A stretch of 64,000 nt of DNA from an uncultured Paracoccaceae bacterium (GTDB lineage: Bacteria; Pseudomonadota; Alphaproteobacteria; Rhodobacterales; Rhodobacteraceae), in assembly GCA_947493255.1 (NCBI GenBank), contig CANLQK010000005.1, positions 1 through 64,000 of the forward strand, written 5' to 3'. Below are positions 1 through 9,835 of the stretch, one piece after another. Positions within the stretch are counted from its first letter, which is position 1. Every line of letters starts with the position of its first letter. A model generated the notes under the pieces. That model was not told the origin of the DNA, did not search any database, and worked only from the letters and a program-made list of their open reading frames with translations. A program made the position numbers and the translations under genes.

Positions 1-277
1 CCCCGTTGGTGCTTGTTAGCGCCGCCGGTGAGGGGGGTTCTACGGTTACTCACTCAAACCCGCAAGTGCTTTTTTCATAAAAATGCAATTTTTGTGAAAA
101 TACTGAAAAATCTCATATTTTCAGACACTTGCTTTGCAGGAATTGCGTGTGACCCCAGGTACATCGGAAGATCATTGCGGAGCCACCAGTCCATACTAAC
201 CTAGATATTGGGTTATCCACAGAGCCACCCCCAAGTGGCACCCTCAGAAACGCCGAAATTCGACGATTTGATATGAT
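1..277. other. Intergenic left edge
   Basis: No convincing coding region is visible; the only open frame, on the plus strand, has unlike-protein composition and no ribosome site. The stretch is AT-rich between about 70 and 125. It holds a separated inverted repeat (GCAAGTG at 62-68 and CACTTGC at 126-132) and one exact DnaA box near 213. It is probably the upstream or regulatory region of a gene lying off the left edge. Confidence 0.5.
213..221 (+). promoter_or_regulatory. Single DnaA box (TTATCCACA)
   Basis: The nonamer TTATCCACA matches the consensus DnaA box exactly. It stands alone, so it does not mark an origin. A lone box can titrate DnaA or regulate a neighbouring gene such as one for nucleotide metabolism, but the flanking gene lies outside the window. 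Confidence 0.4.
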
Positions 278-1432
278 TCACCCCCGCGAGTCGCCTTCTG
301 GGAAGATTCGGGTCAGGTAAAAAGCCAGAATCAGACCGGGAAATAGCGACATGAGCCCAACCCGTAGAGAAACCGCCTCCGCAATGAACCCGATGATCGG
401 TGGGCCAACCAGAAACCCCGACATTGCGATCATTGCCATCGTCGCAATGTTTTGGGATTCGTGAGTATCATCTAAGGAAGCCGCTTGAGAAATGCCCAAT
501 GGGAAACCAATAGACACACCGAGCCCAACCAACGCAAACCCGATGAAGGTAAACACAATAGGGTTGAACAAGGTCAGGCAACAGACACCAAGGATCGCCA
601 ACCCTACAGTCAGACGTGCAACACCGCGCGCGCCAATAGCACCCTTCATATAGTCGCCGACAAAACGGCCCAGCGCCAAGAAACCCGCAAAGAAGGTGAC
701 TGCGATCCCGGCATTACCGGCTGTGCCGCCCCATCGCTCTGCCAAATAGACAGCCGCCCAATCAGACATTGCCCCTTCGACAATCGTTACTGCGAAGACA
801 AACATGGAGATAAAGAACAATGTCCGAGGCATTTGGCTGATCTTCCTCGGCTTGGCGGCTGCAGCTTCTGCCTCACCTGTTAATCGTGGAAGGCTCAATC
901 CTGCCCAAACGCCCAATACCCCAGAGACCCCGCAAGTTATGAAAACTGCTAGAACAGGGCCAAGACCGAACAGCTGCGTTGCAGAAAAAGACCCGACCCC
1001 AACGCCCAGCGCCCAAAACCCATGGCACCGTGACATTATCATCAAGCCTGCTGCTTTTTCCAATCGCCCTGCATAGGTGTTCAATGCGACTTCCAAGAAC
1101 GCAATCACCGCGCCCAAGATGGCAAGCGCAAGGAAAAGAGATGCCGTCCCGACCGACACGAATGGCAATAGAACGGCAAATGTTTGAATAGGGAGGAGAG
1201 CGGCAAAGGTCCGTCTTGGTCCAATCTTGGCCACGATGCGGCTTGCCAATTGTAAGGTCGGGATCAAGGCAACTGGCATCCCAAGTAGGGCAATCGCCAA
1301 CTCAGACTTAGATAGTGAAAGCGTGTCTTTGATATGGGGGATCATAGCCAACCACGAACCAAACGCCATTGGTTGCAGTGCAAACAGCGCCATGATCAAC
1401 AAAGTAGCTTTCTGAGTATCGCGTTTTTCCAT
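278..1432 (-). CDS. MFS transporter, YbjJ/fucose-permease-like
   Basis: This 384-residue protein is a major facilitator superfamily permease with about 12 hydrophobic segments. A conserved Gly-Pro-Arg-Arg loop follows the second helix and an HGFWALG motif sits near residue 137, as in YbjJ-type and sugar-permease-like exporters. The length is normal for the family. It lies 12 bases downstream of msrQ on the same strand and may be the last gene of that transcript, although nothing links it functionally to sulfoxide repair. The substrate cannot be read from the sequence. Confidence 0.85.
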   Translation of the reverse strand: MEKRDTQKATLLIMALFALQPMAFGSWLAMIPHIKDTLSLSKSELAIALLGMPVALIPTLQLASRIVAKIGPRRTFAALLPIQTFAVLLPFVSVGTASLFLALAILGAVIAFLEVALNTYAGRLEKAAGLMIMSRCHGFWALGVGVGSFSATQLFGLGPVLAVFITCGVSGVLGVWAGLSLPRLTGEAEAAAAKPRKISQMPRTLFFISMFVFAVTIVEGAMSDWAAVYLAERWGGTAGNAGIAVTFFAGFLALGRFVGDYMKGAIGARGVARLTVGLAILGVCCLTLFNPIVFTFIGFALVGLGVSIGFPLGISQAASLDDTHESQNIATMAMIAMSGFLVGPPIIGFIAEAVSLRVGLMSLFPGLILAFYLTRIFPEGDSRG

Positions 1433-1444
1433 AGGCGGACGTTA

Positions 1445-2083
1445 TCAGCCGCGCACACCTACACCAGTCTCTTTTTGTTTCGACGTGTAACGAAGCGCCA
1501 GCAAACCGATGATGACCGCGAGGTATATCATTGGCTCTCTTTCCCAAACCTTTTGGACCATGATGAAATGCACCACTCCCAAGACGGCGATCGGATAGGT
1601 CAATTTGTGAAGCTTGCGCCAGCTGGCCGCCCCCATACGGCGCAGGGATAGGTTATTGGACGTAACAGCCAGCGGGATCATGGCAATAAACGCCACCATA
1701 CCAATGGTGATATAGGGCCGCTTCCAAATGTCAGACCACATCTGTTCGAAACGGAACGCCATATCCAAAGCAACCCAAATTCCGAGATGGACGACAACAT
1801 AAACAAATGACATCACTCCAATCGCACGGCGAAACTTCAGCAAGTTCAGCCCGAGGTATTTGCGCGCGGGCGTAATCATAAGGCCGACAACAATCAGCTT
1901 AAGGGCAAATTCGCCCATCTCGCGTTCTAAACTGTTGATGGGTTCAACACCCAAACCACCAGTTGCCGCCATGTAGAAAAATAACGGAATCGGGACCGTT
2001 AACAAAAGGTACACAACCCAAGTTGGTACTTTGCGAGCAAAACGATTGATCGTGTCAACAAGGGTAGTCATTTGCTGGTTCAT
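1445..2083 (-). CDS. msrQ: MsrQ, haem-binding membrane subunit of MsrPQ
   Basis: MsrQ (YedZ) is the inner-membrane b-type haem protein that passes electrons from the quinone pool to the periplasmic molybdoenzyme MsrP. The 212-residue product has six predicted membrane segments of the ferric-reductase-like fold. Histidines suited to haem ligation are visible in the segments around VYVVVHLGIW and YPIAVLGVVHFIM. It sits directly downstream of msrP, separated by about 160 bases, in the usual gene order. Together they repair methionine-sulfoxide residues in exported proteins. Confidence 0.92.
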   Translation of the reverse strand: MNQQMTTLVDTINRFARKVPTWVVYLLLTVPIPLFFYMAATGGLGVEPINSLEREMGEFALKLIVVGLMITPARKYLGLNLLKFRRAIGVMSFVYVVVHLGIWVALDMAFRFEQMWSDIWKRPYITIGMVAFIAMIPLAVTSNNLSLRRMGAASWRKLHKLTYPIAVLGVVHFIMVQKVWEREPMIYLAVIIGLLALRYTSKQKETGVGVRG

Positions 2084-2246
2084 CCTTTGGCCGGAATAGC
2101 GTTCATCATGAAGATTGTGATGAACAGGTCAAAAAGTAAGCCCTGTGACACACACCCCACGCCAAGTTCAAAGATGTTTCAACCTGAAAAATAGCTTGGG
2201 GCGCAGGTGTATGCCCACGCCCCGCTTTCAAATATCCCAATAGGCC

Positions 2247-3149
2247 TTAGTAATTCGCCGCAAGATCCATGCCGTCATAGAGGCTGGCGACCTCTGGGTA
2301 GCCATTGAACATCAATGTGTCTTTGCGGGCGGCGAATAACCCACCGCCGATAACGCGCTCTGACGCCTGAGACCAACGTGGGTGGTTCACCTCTGGGTTC
2401 ACATTCGAATAAAACCCGTATTCCCGCGCGTTGATCGTGTTCCACGATGTAGCCGGCTGTTCGTCGGTTACAGTAATACGAACAATCGATTTGATCGACT
2501 TGAACCCGTATTTCCACGGCACGACCAAACGCATTGGCGCGCCATTCTGATTGGCAAGCGGCTCGTCGTAGATACCGGTTGCCATGATTGTAAGCGGGTG
2601 CATCGCCTCGTCCAAACGCAAACCTTCAACATAAGGGAAATCCATTACGCGACGTTGAACACCGATCATCACTTCTGGCATCACAGCCGTTTCAAACCCA
2701 ACATGGGTCGCACCCGATTGGACACCAACCTTGTTCAGCAAGTCAGCCAGTTCGAACCCATTCCAAGGCACAACCATCGACCACGCCTCAACACAACGGA
2801 AACGATAAATACGTTCCTCGGTTGTCATATCACCGATCAAGTCGTTCAACGCATATGTACCCGGGTTGTCGACCATCCCGTCTATCGTCACTTCCCAACC
2901 GGAAGTATCCATCGCGCCGGCATTGGCCGCAGGGTCGCCCTTGCCAGTACCGAATTCGTAAAAGTTATTGTAAGACTGAATTTCTTCCAACGTGTTCGGC
3001 GTTAGTTCGCCTTCGGCAGTGGCGACACCGCCGACCGAGCTTAATGCACCAGCCCCGGCTAATCCGGCTAAGACAGACCTACGGTTCATCCAAACAGATT
3101 TCGGTGTAATATCGGCAGAGGTAAGTGTGTTCGTCCAGCGGTGCGCCAT
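2247..3149 (-). CDS. msrP: MsrP, periplasmic methionine-sulfoxide reductase, molybdopterin subunit
   Basis: This is the catalytic subunit of the MsrPQ repair system, a molybdenum-cofactor sulfite-oxidase-fold enzyme that reduces protein-bound methionine sulfoxide. The first ~45 residues carry a twin-arginine signal ([17 protein letters not shown]) after the family's typical cytoplasmic leader beginning MAHRWTN. The cysteine ligand for molybdenum is in [15 protein letters not shown]. The 300-residue length is normal. Export by Tat fits a cofactor loaded in the cytoplasm. msrQ follows on the same strand. Confidence 0.93.
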   Translation of the reverse strand: MAHRWTNTLTSADITPKSVWMNRRSVLAGLAGAGALSSVGGVATAEGELTPNTLEEIQSYNNFYEFGTGKGDPAANAGAMDTSGWEVTIDGMVDNPGTYALNDLIGDMTTEERIYRFRCVEAWSMVVPWNGFELADLLNKVGVQSGATHVGFETAVMPEVMIGVQRRVMDFPYVEGLRLDEAMHPLTIMATGIYDEPLANQNGAPMRLVVPWKYGFKSIKSIVRITVTDEQPATSWNTINAREYGFYSNVNPEVNHPRWSQASERVIGGGLFAARKDTLMFNGYPEVASLYDGMDLAANY

Positions 3150-3177
3150 AGGTATCTCCGGTCTTTCATTTCACAAT

Positions 3178-3207
3178 ACTATATAAGGACGTATTAGCGC
3201 AGGTCAC
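3178..3207 (-). promoter_or_regulatory. Candidate sigma-70 promoter for msrPQ
   Basis: Read on the minus strand, GTGACC and TATAGT are separated by 18 bases, ending about 29 bases before the msrP start codon. The -35 element matches the consensus only partly, so this is a plausible but unproven housekeeping promoter. Confidence 0.33.
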
Positions 3208-3277
3208 TACGGTGGTCGTCACATCTGCGCGGGTTGACTGTAACGTTTCCCCTAGCTCTATCTGCTTTTAGTTGTCG

Positions 3278-4738
3278 TTACGATGGATACAGCGTGGACA
3301 GCGGGATACTTGTTCCGTCTGGCTGAACGATCCGCACGTGCTTTCGGCGCATCTGGCGCGGTTCAGAGACACCAACAGAATGAGCGATCGTCTCAACTTC
3401 TTTTACAATGCCGGTCGCATAGGCAGCGACTTTTTCAAATTTTTCTTCAGGCACCAGACCTTTCTGAAACCGAAGGTCGTGAGTCGTGATGCCTGTCGGG
3501 CAGGTGTTCTTGTTGCATTTCAGCGCCTGAATGCAACCAAGGCTAAACATGAACCCACGGGCAGAAACGATAAAATCGGCGCCAGCACACAGAGCCCATG
3601 CGACATCACCTGGCCCCACGAGCTTTCCAGACGCGATCAAACGAATTCGGTCTTTCAAACCATGTGAATTGCGCAAAGCCGACACACGCGGCAACGACTC
3701 GCGGATGGAAACGCCTACCAGATCCATCAGCGACATGGGCGAAGCCCCCGTGCCCCCTTCACCACCATCAAGCGTGATAAAGTCCGGTGCGCTGTCAGCA
3801 CCACGCTTCACAATAGCTTCAAAGAACTCCTCAAATGCCTTTTCAGACCCGAGCACAGTTTTGATCCCTGTCGGCAAGCCCGACACTTCGCGCACATGAG
3901 CGACGAAATCTAACAGGTCATCCCAATCATCTACCTCTGCATGGCGATTGGGGCTAATCCCATCTTGACCAGCGGGTAGGCCGCGAATTTCTGCAATTTC
4001 AGGACTGATCTTTGCCGCAGGTAAAATTCCGCCCTTCCCAGGTTTTGCCCCCTGCGCCAGCTTGATCTCGATCATCTTCACCTGGTCATGTGACGCAACC
4101 GCACGCAATTTGGCATCATCCAGATGCCCATCAGCGTCTCGGACACCGAACTTGGCGGTACCCATTTGAAAAACAAGGTCACATCCTCCTTCAAGGTGAT
4201 AAGGTGAAAGCCCGCCTTCGCCCGTGTTCATCCAAACCCCCGCCTTGGCGCATCCTTTGGACAATGCCTGCACTGCCGGTTTTGAAATAGCTCCATAGGA
4301 CATTCCGCTTAGATTAAAGATCGACGGGGCTGCATATGGCTCACGTGCACCTTCGCCAATGACCAATGATTTCGTAGTCGCAAATTGGTTATCTAAGGGA
4401 GGAAACGCCGCATTCGTAAAAATCGGCGTCCCTGGTACATTGAGATTGCGTGTGGACCCAAACGCAATTGTGCTCCCCTTCCCGTCTCCGGAATGTTTCA
4501 CCCAATCGCGTTGCGCGCGGTTAAATGGAAGTTCTTCGCGATCCATCGCAAAGAAATACTGGCGGAAAAACTCGCCCAAACTGGAAAACAAATACCGGAA
4601 CCGGCCAACAACTGGGTAATTCCGTCGAATAGCGTCCTGCGTTTGCATCCGATCGATGACGAACAACACAACCAAAACCGCAAACACAACACCGACGGCA
4701 ACGATCAATGCGATCGCCAGACCTTCAAAAACGGACAT
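3278..4738 (-). CDS. FMN-binding glutamate-synthase-like protein, membrane anchored
   Basis: The product has the FMN/Fe-S alpha/beta-barrel domain of the large glutamate synthase subunit, without the amidotransferase domain. One N-terminal membrane helix (residues ~5-30) precedes it. Family motifs include LSGMSYGAISKPAVQAL, TGEGGLSPYH, ITLDGGEGGTGASP and a cysteine cluster in GCIQALKCNKNTCPTG that would bind an iron-sulfur centre. I chose the ATG at 4738, which begins MSVFEGLAIAL, over a TTG at 4813 because it matches the usual start of related proteins; neither has a strong ribosome site. Stand-alone proteins of this family lack a proven reaction in most bacteria, so a glutamate-forming role is only an inference. 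Confidence 0.85.
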   Translation of the reverse strand: MSVFEGLAIALIVAVGVVFAVLVVLFVIDRMQTQDAIRRNYPVVGRFRYLFSSLGEFFRQYFFAMDREELPFNRAQRDWVKHSGDGKGSTIAFGSTRNLNVPGTPIFTNAAFPPLDNQFATTKSLVIGEGAREPYAAPSIFNLSGMSYGAISKPAVQALSKGCAKAGVWMNTGEGGLSPYHLEGGCDLVFQMGTAKFGVRDADGHLDDAKLRAVASHDQVKMIEIKLAQGAKPGKGGILPAAKISPEIAEIRGLPAGQDGISPNRHAEVDDWDDLLDFVAHVREVSGLPTGIKTVLGSEKAFEEFFEAIVKRGADSAPDFITLDGGEGGTGASPMSLMDLVGVSIRESLPRVSALRNSHGLKDRIRLIASGKLVGPGDVAWALCAGADFIVSARGFMFSLGCIQALKCNKNTCPTGITTHDLRFQKGLVPEEKFEKVAAYATGIVKEVETIAHSVGVSEPRQMRRKHVRIVQPDGTSIPLSTLYPS

Positions 4739-4942
4739 CGAAAATGCTGAAAACAAAGGAAACCCTTTCAAGTTATAGAGCACTGACAATAGATAAAGAG
4801 CCCCAGCGGTCAACCAACGCTACCGTGACTAAATGTTCAAGCTCCGCTCGGCGTTCATGACTCCCAATTCGTTTGAAATTTTCGCTTTACGAAACACCAC
4901 GATCACGACAGCCTAAGGATAAAGGAAAATAGGGGTGAACCA

Positions 4943-5689
4943 ATGAAAACAGCAATTATCACAGGTGCTGCACGTGGTATTGGTTTAGCAACGACAGACA
5001 TATTATTAGCCGCCGGCTGGCAAGTCGCAATGATTGATTGGGATAGCGCCGCCTTGGCCGACGCGGTTAACGCGCGCAAAAACGTTCATGGCATAGATTG
5101 TGATGTATCGAACCCCGCTGCTGTTGATGGAATGATTGCTGAAACCTTACGCCATTTCGGGCGTATCGACGGCTTAGTAAACAACGCAGGTATTGCCGAT
5201 TTTGGCCCAATCGAAGACACGGATTTTGCGCGTTGGAAACGTGTTATGGAAACCAACTTAGATGGTGTGTTCTTGTGCGTTCAGGCCGCGACCCCTGCGC
5301 TGAGGCAGTCAAAAGGTGCGATCGTAAACATAGGCAGCATTTCCGGTCTTCGTGCATCAACGCTGCGCGTGGCATACGGAACATCCAAAGCAGCCGTCAT
5401 TCAGCTATCGCTGCAACAAGCTGTCGAGCTGGGCGAACATGGTATCCGCGTGAACACCGTCTGCCCTGGACCAGTGCGCACAAAATTGGCAATGGCGGTC
5501 CACACACAAGACATCATCGACGCCTACCATGATGCTATTCCGCTGAACCGTTACGGAACTGAGGCTGAAATTGGCGAAGTCATCGCCTTTCTTCTGTCTG
5601 ACAAGGCCAGCTATGTCACGGGTCAAACCATCGCATCAGATGGTGGGTTTGAAGCAACGGGCGTCGGGTTACCGTCTTTACGTCAATAA
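4943..5689 (+). CDS. SDR family oxidoreductase
   Basis: This is a classical short-chain dehydrogenase/reductase of 248 residues. It has the TGAARGIG nucleotide-binding motif at residues 8-15, the NNAG motif, the catalytic serine in IGSISG, and the YGTSK active-site motif followed by the CPGPV segment. An acidic residue after the second strand (IDWD) suggests preference for NAD over NADP. The substrate is not evident. It is transcribed towards a small ORF on the other strand, and the two 3' ends overlap by seven bases. Confidence 0.88.
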   Translation: MKTAIITGAARGIGLATTDILLAAGWQVAMIDWDSAALADAVNARKNVHGIDCDVSNPAAVDGMIAETLRHFGRIDGLVNNAGIADFGPIEDTDFARWKRVMETNLDGVFLCVQAATPALRQSKGAIVNIGSISGLRASTLRVAYGTSKAAVIQLSLQQAVELGEHGIRVNTVCPGPVRTKLAMAVHTQDIIDAYHDAIPLNRYGTEAEIGEVIAFLLSDKASYVTGQTIASDGGFEATGVGLPSLRQ

Positions 5690-5847
5690 ATGCCCACTGC
5701 GTCTTTGATAAGCGGCAGCAACGTTGCAGCCAAAACACCCACGCCCGCACCAACGCCTAACCGAATAGGCAAACCTGGCAATTTCGGTGCAGCAGCACTC
5801 AGGCAGCCACATACCAGCGCATAAAAAGTGATCGTGATCGGGTCCAT
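5683..5847 (-). CDS. Small hydrophobic protein downstream of clpB
   Basis: A 54-residue ORF begins MDPITITFYALVCGCLSAAA. It has two hydrophobic stretches split by a Pro/Gly turn, so it is probably a small inner-membrane protein. I recall very similar short proteins beside clpB in other Rhodobacterales, which supports it as a real gene. It lies 40 bases beyond the clpB stop on the same strand and has no recognisable Shine-Dalgarno sequence. Its ATG is buried in a long hairpin (5834-5877), which could control its translation. Function unknown. Confidence 0.6.
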   Translation of the reverse strand: MDPITITFYALVCGCLSAAAPKLPGLPIRLGVGAGVGVLAATLLPLIKDAVGIY

Positions 5848-5877
5848 ATGATAAACGTATCATATAGACCCGATCAC
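5834..5877. repeat. Long hairpin over the start codon of the small ORF
   Basis: Two 20-base arms (5834-5853 and 5858-5877) are complementary at 19 positions around an AACG loop. On the minus strand the ATG of the 54-residue ORF lies in the descending arm. A short T run follows about seven bases after the stem, so it may equally act as a weak clpB terminator. Confidence 0.75.
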
Positions 5878-5887
5878 TGTCTTCGTT

Positions 5888-8500
5888 TTAGTGCACGACT
5901 GCATCGTCAGGCTTCGGCCGGTTTGACGCGCTGACGCGATCACCAACCAGTAGACCATCAGCGCCGGCTGAAACAGAAACGACGCTGCCGTCCTTCACAT
6001 CACCGGCCAAAAGCATTTCGGCCAATGGGTCCTGCAGGGCACGCTGGATTACCCGCTTTAACGGACGGGCGCCAAACACAGGGTCATACCCTTCATCTGC
6101 CAGCCATTTGCGCGCACCATCATCCAAATCAAGGCTGATTTTCCGCGCGGCAAGCCGCTTCAAAAGGCGCGCCATCTGAATGTCGACGATGCCATCCATG
6201 TCATCACGTGCAAGCCGGTCAAAGATCACCGTTTCATCCAATCGATTCAAAAACTCAGGCCGGAAATGGGCCCGAACGGCGTCCATTACATCGCGGCGTG
6301 CAGTTGCGTTATCCGCGCCTTCTGGCAATTGGCTAAGCGCCTGCGACCCTAGATTTGATGTCAAAATGATCAACGTTTGTTTGAAATCCACGGTCCGGCC
6401 CTGCCCATCCGTCAGAACGCCGTCATCAAGAACTTGCAACAATACATTAAACACATCCGGGTGAGCCTTTTCGACTTCATCAAACAGGATCACCTGATAA
6501 GGCCGCCGACGTACAGCTTCCGTCAGCACACCGCCTTCATCATATCCCACATATCCCGGAGGGGCTCCAATCAAGCGCGCCACCGCATGTTTCTCCATGA
6601 ATTCAGACATGTCTACACGCACCATCGCACTGTCATCATCAAACAAGAAATCAGCGACAGCCTTGGTCAGCTCGGTCTTACCCACGCCTGTTGGCCCCAG
6701 AAATAAGAATGACCCCAGTGGGCGGTTCTCATCATTCAGGCCTGCGCGCGCACGGCGCACAGCATTGGCGACCGCACGAACGGCACTATCTTGGCCGATC
6801 ACCCGTTTGTGCAGCCCGTCTTCCATCCGAAGCAGTTTCTCGCGTTCGCCTTCTAACATTTTTGCAACAGGCACGCCCGTCCAACGCTCGACAACCGACG
6901 CAATTTGTTCTGGGCGCACTGCTTCCTCTACCATAAGGTCATCAGACTCTTCGGCCTCCCCCAACTGCCTTTCAAGCTCGGGAATGACGCCGTAAGATAG
7001 CTCGCCCGCTTTCGCTAAGTTGCCTTCACGTTTCGCAATGTCCAAATCCGCACGTGCACGATCTAGATGTTCTTTTAACCCACGCGCGCCCTCCAGCTTG
7101 TCGCGCTCTGCCTGCCACTTCGCAGTCATCTCTGCACTACGTTCTTGCAAATCGGCCAACTGTTTTTCACGCTTTTCCAAACGATCTATAGAAGCCTGAT
7201 CGTCCTCAAGTCGCAACGCTTCTACTTCGATCTGCAATTGCAAAACTTGGCGATCCAACGCGTCCAGCTCTTCTGGCTTACTATCGACCTCCATCCGCAG
7301 ACGGCTCGCGGCTTCGTCCACCAAATCGATGGCTTTGTCGGGCAAAAAACGGTCGGTGATATAGCGGTGAGACAATGTCGCTGCCGACACCAATGCACTG
7401 TCCGAAATTCGGACGCCGTGATGAAGTTCGTACTTCTCTTTAATGCCGCGCAAGATTGAAACCGTATCCTCCACGGTAGGTTCTTGGACCTGTAAAGGCT
7501 GAAAACGCCGCGCAAGGGCCGCATCTTTTTCAACGTACTTGCGATATTCGTCCAAAGTGGTCGCACCAATGCAGTGCAATTCACCACGCGCCAAAGCAGG
7601 TTTGATCAGGTTCGCAGCATCCATTGCCCCGTCCCCCTTGCCAGCGCCGACAAGCGTATGCATTTCATCAATGAACAAAATCACTTCGCCGGCAGCCTCT
7701 GTCACTTCAGACAAGACCGCCTTTAAGCGTTCCTCAAACTCGCCGCGATATTTGGCGCCGGCAATCAATGCACCCATGTCCAATGAAAGGAACGATTTCT
7801 TGCGAAGCGATTCTGGCACATCACCATCTACAATTCGTAACGCCAAACCTTCAGCAATCGCCGTTTTACCAACGCCGGGTTCACCGATAAGGACGGGGTT
7901 GTTCTTAGTTCGACGAGACAAAACCTGCATCGCGCGGCGAATTTCTTCGTCGCGACCAATGATCGGGTCAATCTTTCCTTCACGTGCGCGCGCAGTCAAA
8001 TCTGTCGCGTACTTCTTCAACGCGTCATATCCATCTTCGGCACTCGCAGTATCCGCGGTGCGCCCCTTGCGAATGTCATTAATCGCTTGGTTCAACGCCA
8101 TGGCTGTCACGCCACCGGCATCTAACGCCTCTTTCGCCTTCGACTTCACAACCGCCATCGCCGTCAGAACACGCTCAATAGGGACAAAGCTATCGCCGGC
8201 TTTCTTTGCCAGCTTTTCAGCCTCCGCCAAAACCTTGCCTGTCGTTCCATCCATATAGGTCTGGCTGGCATCACCAGTAACTTTCGGCACCTTCGACAGC
8301 GCAATTTCCAAAGTCTGCATTACCTGTTTGGCATCGCCACCAGACGCAGCAATAAGATTTGCGGCCAATCCCTGATCATCATCAAGCAAGGCTTTCAGCA
8401 AATGTTCGGGTGCAAGCCGTTGGTGGCTTTCGCCTACTGCGATCGTTTGTGCGGCTTGAATAAAACCACGCGAACGCTCCGTGAACTTTTCTAAGTTCAT
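5888..8500 (-). CDS. clpB: ATP-dependent disaggregase ClpB
   Basis: ClpB is the Hsp100 ring chaperone that, with DnaK, pulls proteins out of heat-induced aggregates. The 870-residue protein shows the N-terminal Clp_N repeat domain (~1-145), a first AAA+ module with GEPGVGKT and the [14 protein letters not shown] Walker B region, the coiled-coil middle domain (~410-520) that distinguishes ClpB from ClpA/C, a second AAA+ module with GPTGVGKT, and the C-terminal D2-small domain. I start it at the ATG at 8500, which follows a good AGGAGAG ribosome site; an upstream ATG at 8554 adds residues unlike the family. A candidate heat-shock promoter lies about 80 bases upstream. Confidence 0.97.
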   Translation of the reverse strand: MNLEKFTERSRGFIQAAQTIAVGESHQRLAPEHLLKALLDDDQGLAANLIAASGGDAKQVMQTLEIALSKVPKVTGDASQTYMDGTTGKVLAEAEKLAKKAGDSFVPIERVLTAMAVVKSKAKEALDAGGVTAMALNQAINDIRKGRTADTASAEDGYDALKKYATDLTARAREGKIDPIIGRDEEIRRAMQVLSRRTKNNPVLIGEPGVGKTAIAEGLALRIVDGDVPESLRKKSFLSLDMGALIAGAKYRGEFEERLKAVLSEVTEAAGEVILFIDEMHTLVGAGKGDGAMDAANLIKPALARGELHCIGATTLDEYRKYVEKDAALARRFQPLQVQEPTVEDTVSILRGIKEKYELHHGVRISDSALVSAATLSHRYITDRFLPDKAIDLVDEAASRLRMEVDSKPEELDALDRQVLQLQIEVEALRLEDDQASIDRLEKREKQLADLQERSAEMTAKWQAERDKLEGARGLKEHLDRARADLDIAKREGNLAKAGELSYGVIPELERQLGEAEESDDLMVEEAVRPEQIASVVERWTGVPVAKMLEGEREKLLRMEDGLHKRVIGQDSAVRAVANAVRRARAGLNDENRPLGSFLFLGPTGVGKTELTKAVADFLFDDDSAMVRVDMSEFMEKHAVARLIGAPPGYVGYDEGGVLTEAVRRRPYQVILFDEVEKAHPDVFNVLLQVLDDGVLTDGQGRTVDFKQTLIILTSNLGSQALSQLPEGADNATARRDVMDAVRAHFRPEFLNRLDETVIFDRLARDDMDGIVDIQMARLLKRLAARKISLDLDDGARKWLADEGYDPVFGARPLKRVIQRALQDPLAEMLLAGDVKDGSVVSVSAGADGLLVGDRVSASNRPKPDDAVVH

Positions 8501-8576
8501 GAGATCTCTCCTTCTATAAGCGCCCCGATGTTCATGCTGCCCGCTTTGCGGCACAGGCTTTTAGGGGCCTCTCACC

Positions 8577-8607
8577 AAATGTGGTGGCATTGATCCAGCA
8601 CTTCAAG
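8577..8607 (-). promoter_or_regulatory. Candidate RpoH (sigma-32) promoter of clpB
   Basis: On the minus strand CTTGAA (8602-8607) is followed after 17 bases by CCACAT (8579-8584), close to the alphaproteobacterial heat-shock pattern CTTGAA/CCATAT. It sits about 80 bases before the clpB start, a position that fits control of a heat-shock chaperone. Confidence 0.5.
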
Positions 8608-8741
8608 CCCGACTGTCAGCGAAAAAAGGCAAGGGTGGTTGTAACCTGTGTACGGATGCAGCGATGCAATGTTAGCCTTGTTCTATAGATCCAACTTCAG
8701 GAATCCAAATAAGTATCCTCGTACTTCTTACTTCTGCCACG

Positions 8742-9833
8742 ATGACGCTTTCTCAACCGGCGGGTGGACCACCAAATGACGGCGAGGGTCCAGAAGCCGA
8801 CCCAAGGCTAGGAGACACCAGTACGCTTATGGGCACTGCCCCAATCCCCGATGTCGTCGATGAATGCGGCACCGAGGCAAGTTACGCACGCTTGTTGTGC
8901 CTCACTGAATTACTAACCACGTCCATCGAAGACGAAGATCTTCTTGGGTATCTGCAAGACGATTATTCCGTTGAAGAAGCTCAAAACTGGAGCAACCTTC
9001 CAGCTGGCGCATTTCCCGCCCGCCCCGGTGCATTGCTTGGCGAGTGCACCATCTTGCAGCGTGGTATCGTCAAAGCCATCATGATGAAAGCCACGGGCGC
9101 TGCCGACAATGAAGGCTTCGATGAAATGGTCCAAACGTTGAACGCGGACGACTATATTGCCGCCGTTAGCACGGACTACGTAGCTGGGTATTCATCGTTC
9201 AACACCAAATTCGCGTTTCTCGGCACACCAGCTGAAACAGGGACATGGCAGTTGTACTATGGCGGTCATCACTTCGCCTTTACTAACACCTACACCGACG
9301 GTGCTCTGGTCGGTGCTACCCCCTCGTTCCACGGGATCGAACCTTTCCCCGCCTTTGATATGAACGGTGTTACGAACATTCCGCTGACCCAAGAACGCGA
9401 TGCCTTTGCCGCGCTATTGTCGTCATTGACCGACGAACAACAAGCCGCCGCAACACTAGCAGGCAGCTATCGAGATATCCTAGCAGGCCCTCAGGCGGAT
9501 GATGCTATCCCAACCGACCAAGAAGGCATGCCAGTGTCTGATCTAGATTCTGATCAACAAGCCCTACTGACTGCCGCAATCGCAACCTATGTTGAAGACA
9601 TCAGCGAAGCCGAGGCCGCCGCCTATATGCAACAATACATTTCAGAATACCCCGATACAGTCTTGGGCTTTACGGGCACGACAGATGTAAACAGCGAAGA
9701 CGATTATGTCCGCGTGCATGGCCCCTCCTTGTGGTTGGAGTTTTCACTGCAATCCAACAAATCCACCGGAGAAGACGGCAATCACCCACATTCTGTTTGG
9801 CGTGACATCAACGATGACTATGGCGGCAACTAA
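8742..9833 (+). CDS. DUF3500 family protein
   Basis: The 363-residue product matches the uncharacterised DUF3500 family by its central YYGGHHFAF and TPSFHGIEPFPAF segments and its C-terminal YVRVHGPSLWLEF ... HPHSVWRDINDDYG signature. Paired histidines in both conserved blocks suggest metal binding, which is inference. No signal peptide follows the ATG, yet the in-frame codons just upstream encode a hydrophobic run (ISILVLLTSA) with no ordinary start codon before a TAG at 8673. The true start or a sequence error is therefore open. The next gene begins two bases after the stop and is exported, so the pair is probably co-expressed. Confidence 0.75.
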   Translation: MTLSQPAGGPPNDGEGPEADPRLGDTSTLMGTAPIPDVVDECGTEASYARLLCLTELLTTSIEDEDLLGYLQDDYSVEEAQNWSNLPAGAFPARPGALLGECTILQRGIVKAIMMKATGAADNEGFDEMVQTLNADDYIAAVSTDYVAGYSSFNTKFAFLGTPAETGTWQLYYGGHHFAFTNTYTDGALVGATPSFHGIEPFPAFDMNGVTNIPLTQERDAFAALLSSLTDEQQAAATLAGSYRDILAGPQADDAIPTDQEGMPVSDLDSDQQALLTAAIATYVEDISEAEAAAYMQQYISEYPDTVLGFTGTTDVNSEDDYVRVHGPSLWLEFSLQSNKSTGEDGNHPHSVWRDINDDYGGN

Positions 9834-9835
9834 AC

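Noticed and set aside
1-54. GC-rich left edge as the end of a structured RNA gene
   Set aside because: It did not match the SRP RNA, tmRNA or 6S RNA features I know, and too little is in the window to test further.
2382-3005. 207-codon plus-strand frame inside msrP
   Set aside because: Fully covered by a well-supported gene on the other strand and full of His/Arg/Thr as in shadow frames.
5678-5863. 61-codon minus-strand frame overlapping the small ORF behind clpB
   Set aside because: It is in another frame from the conserved MDPITITF ORF and its product (WLPECCCTEI) looks random.
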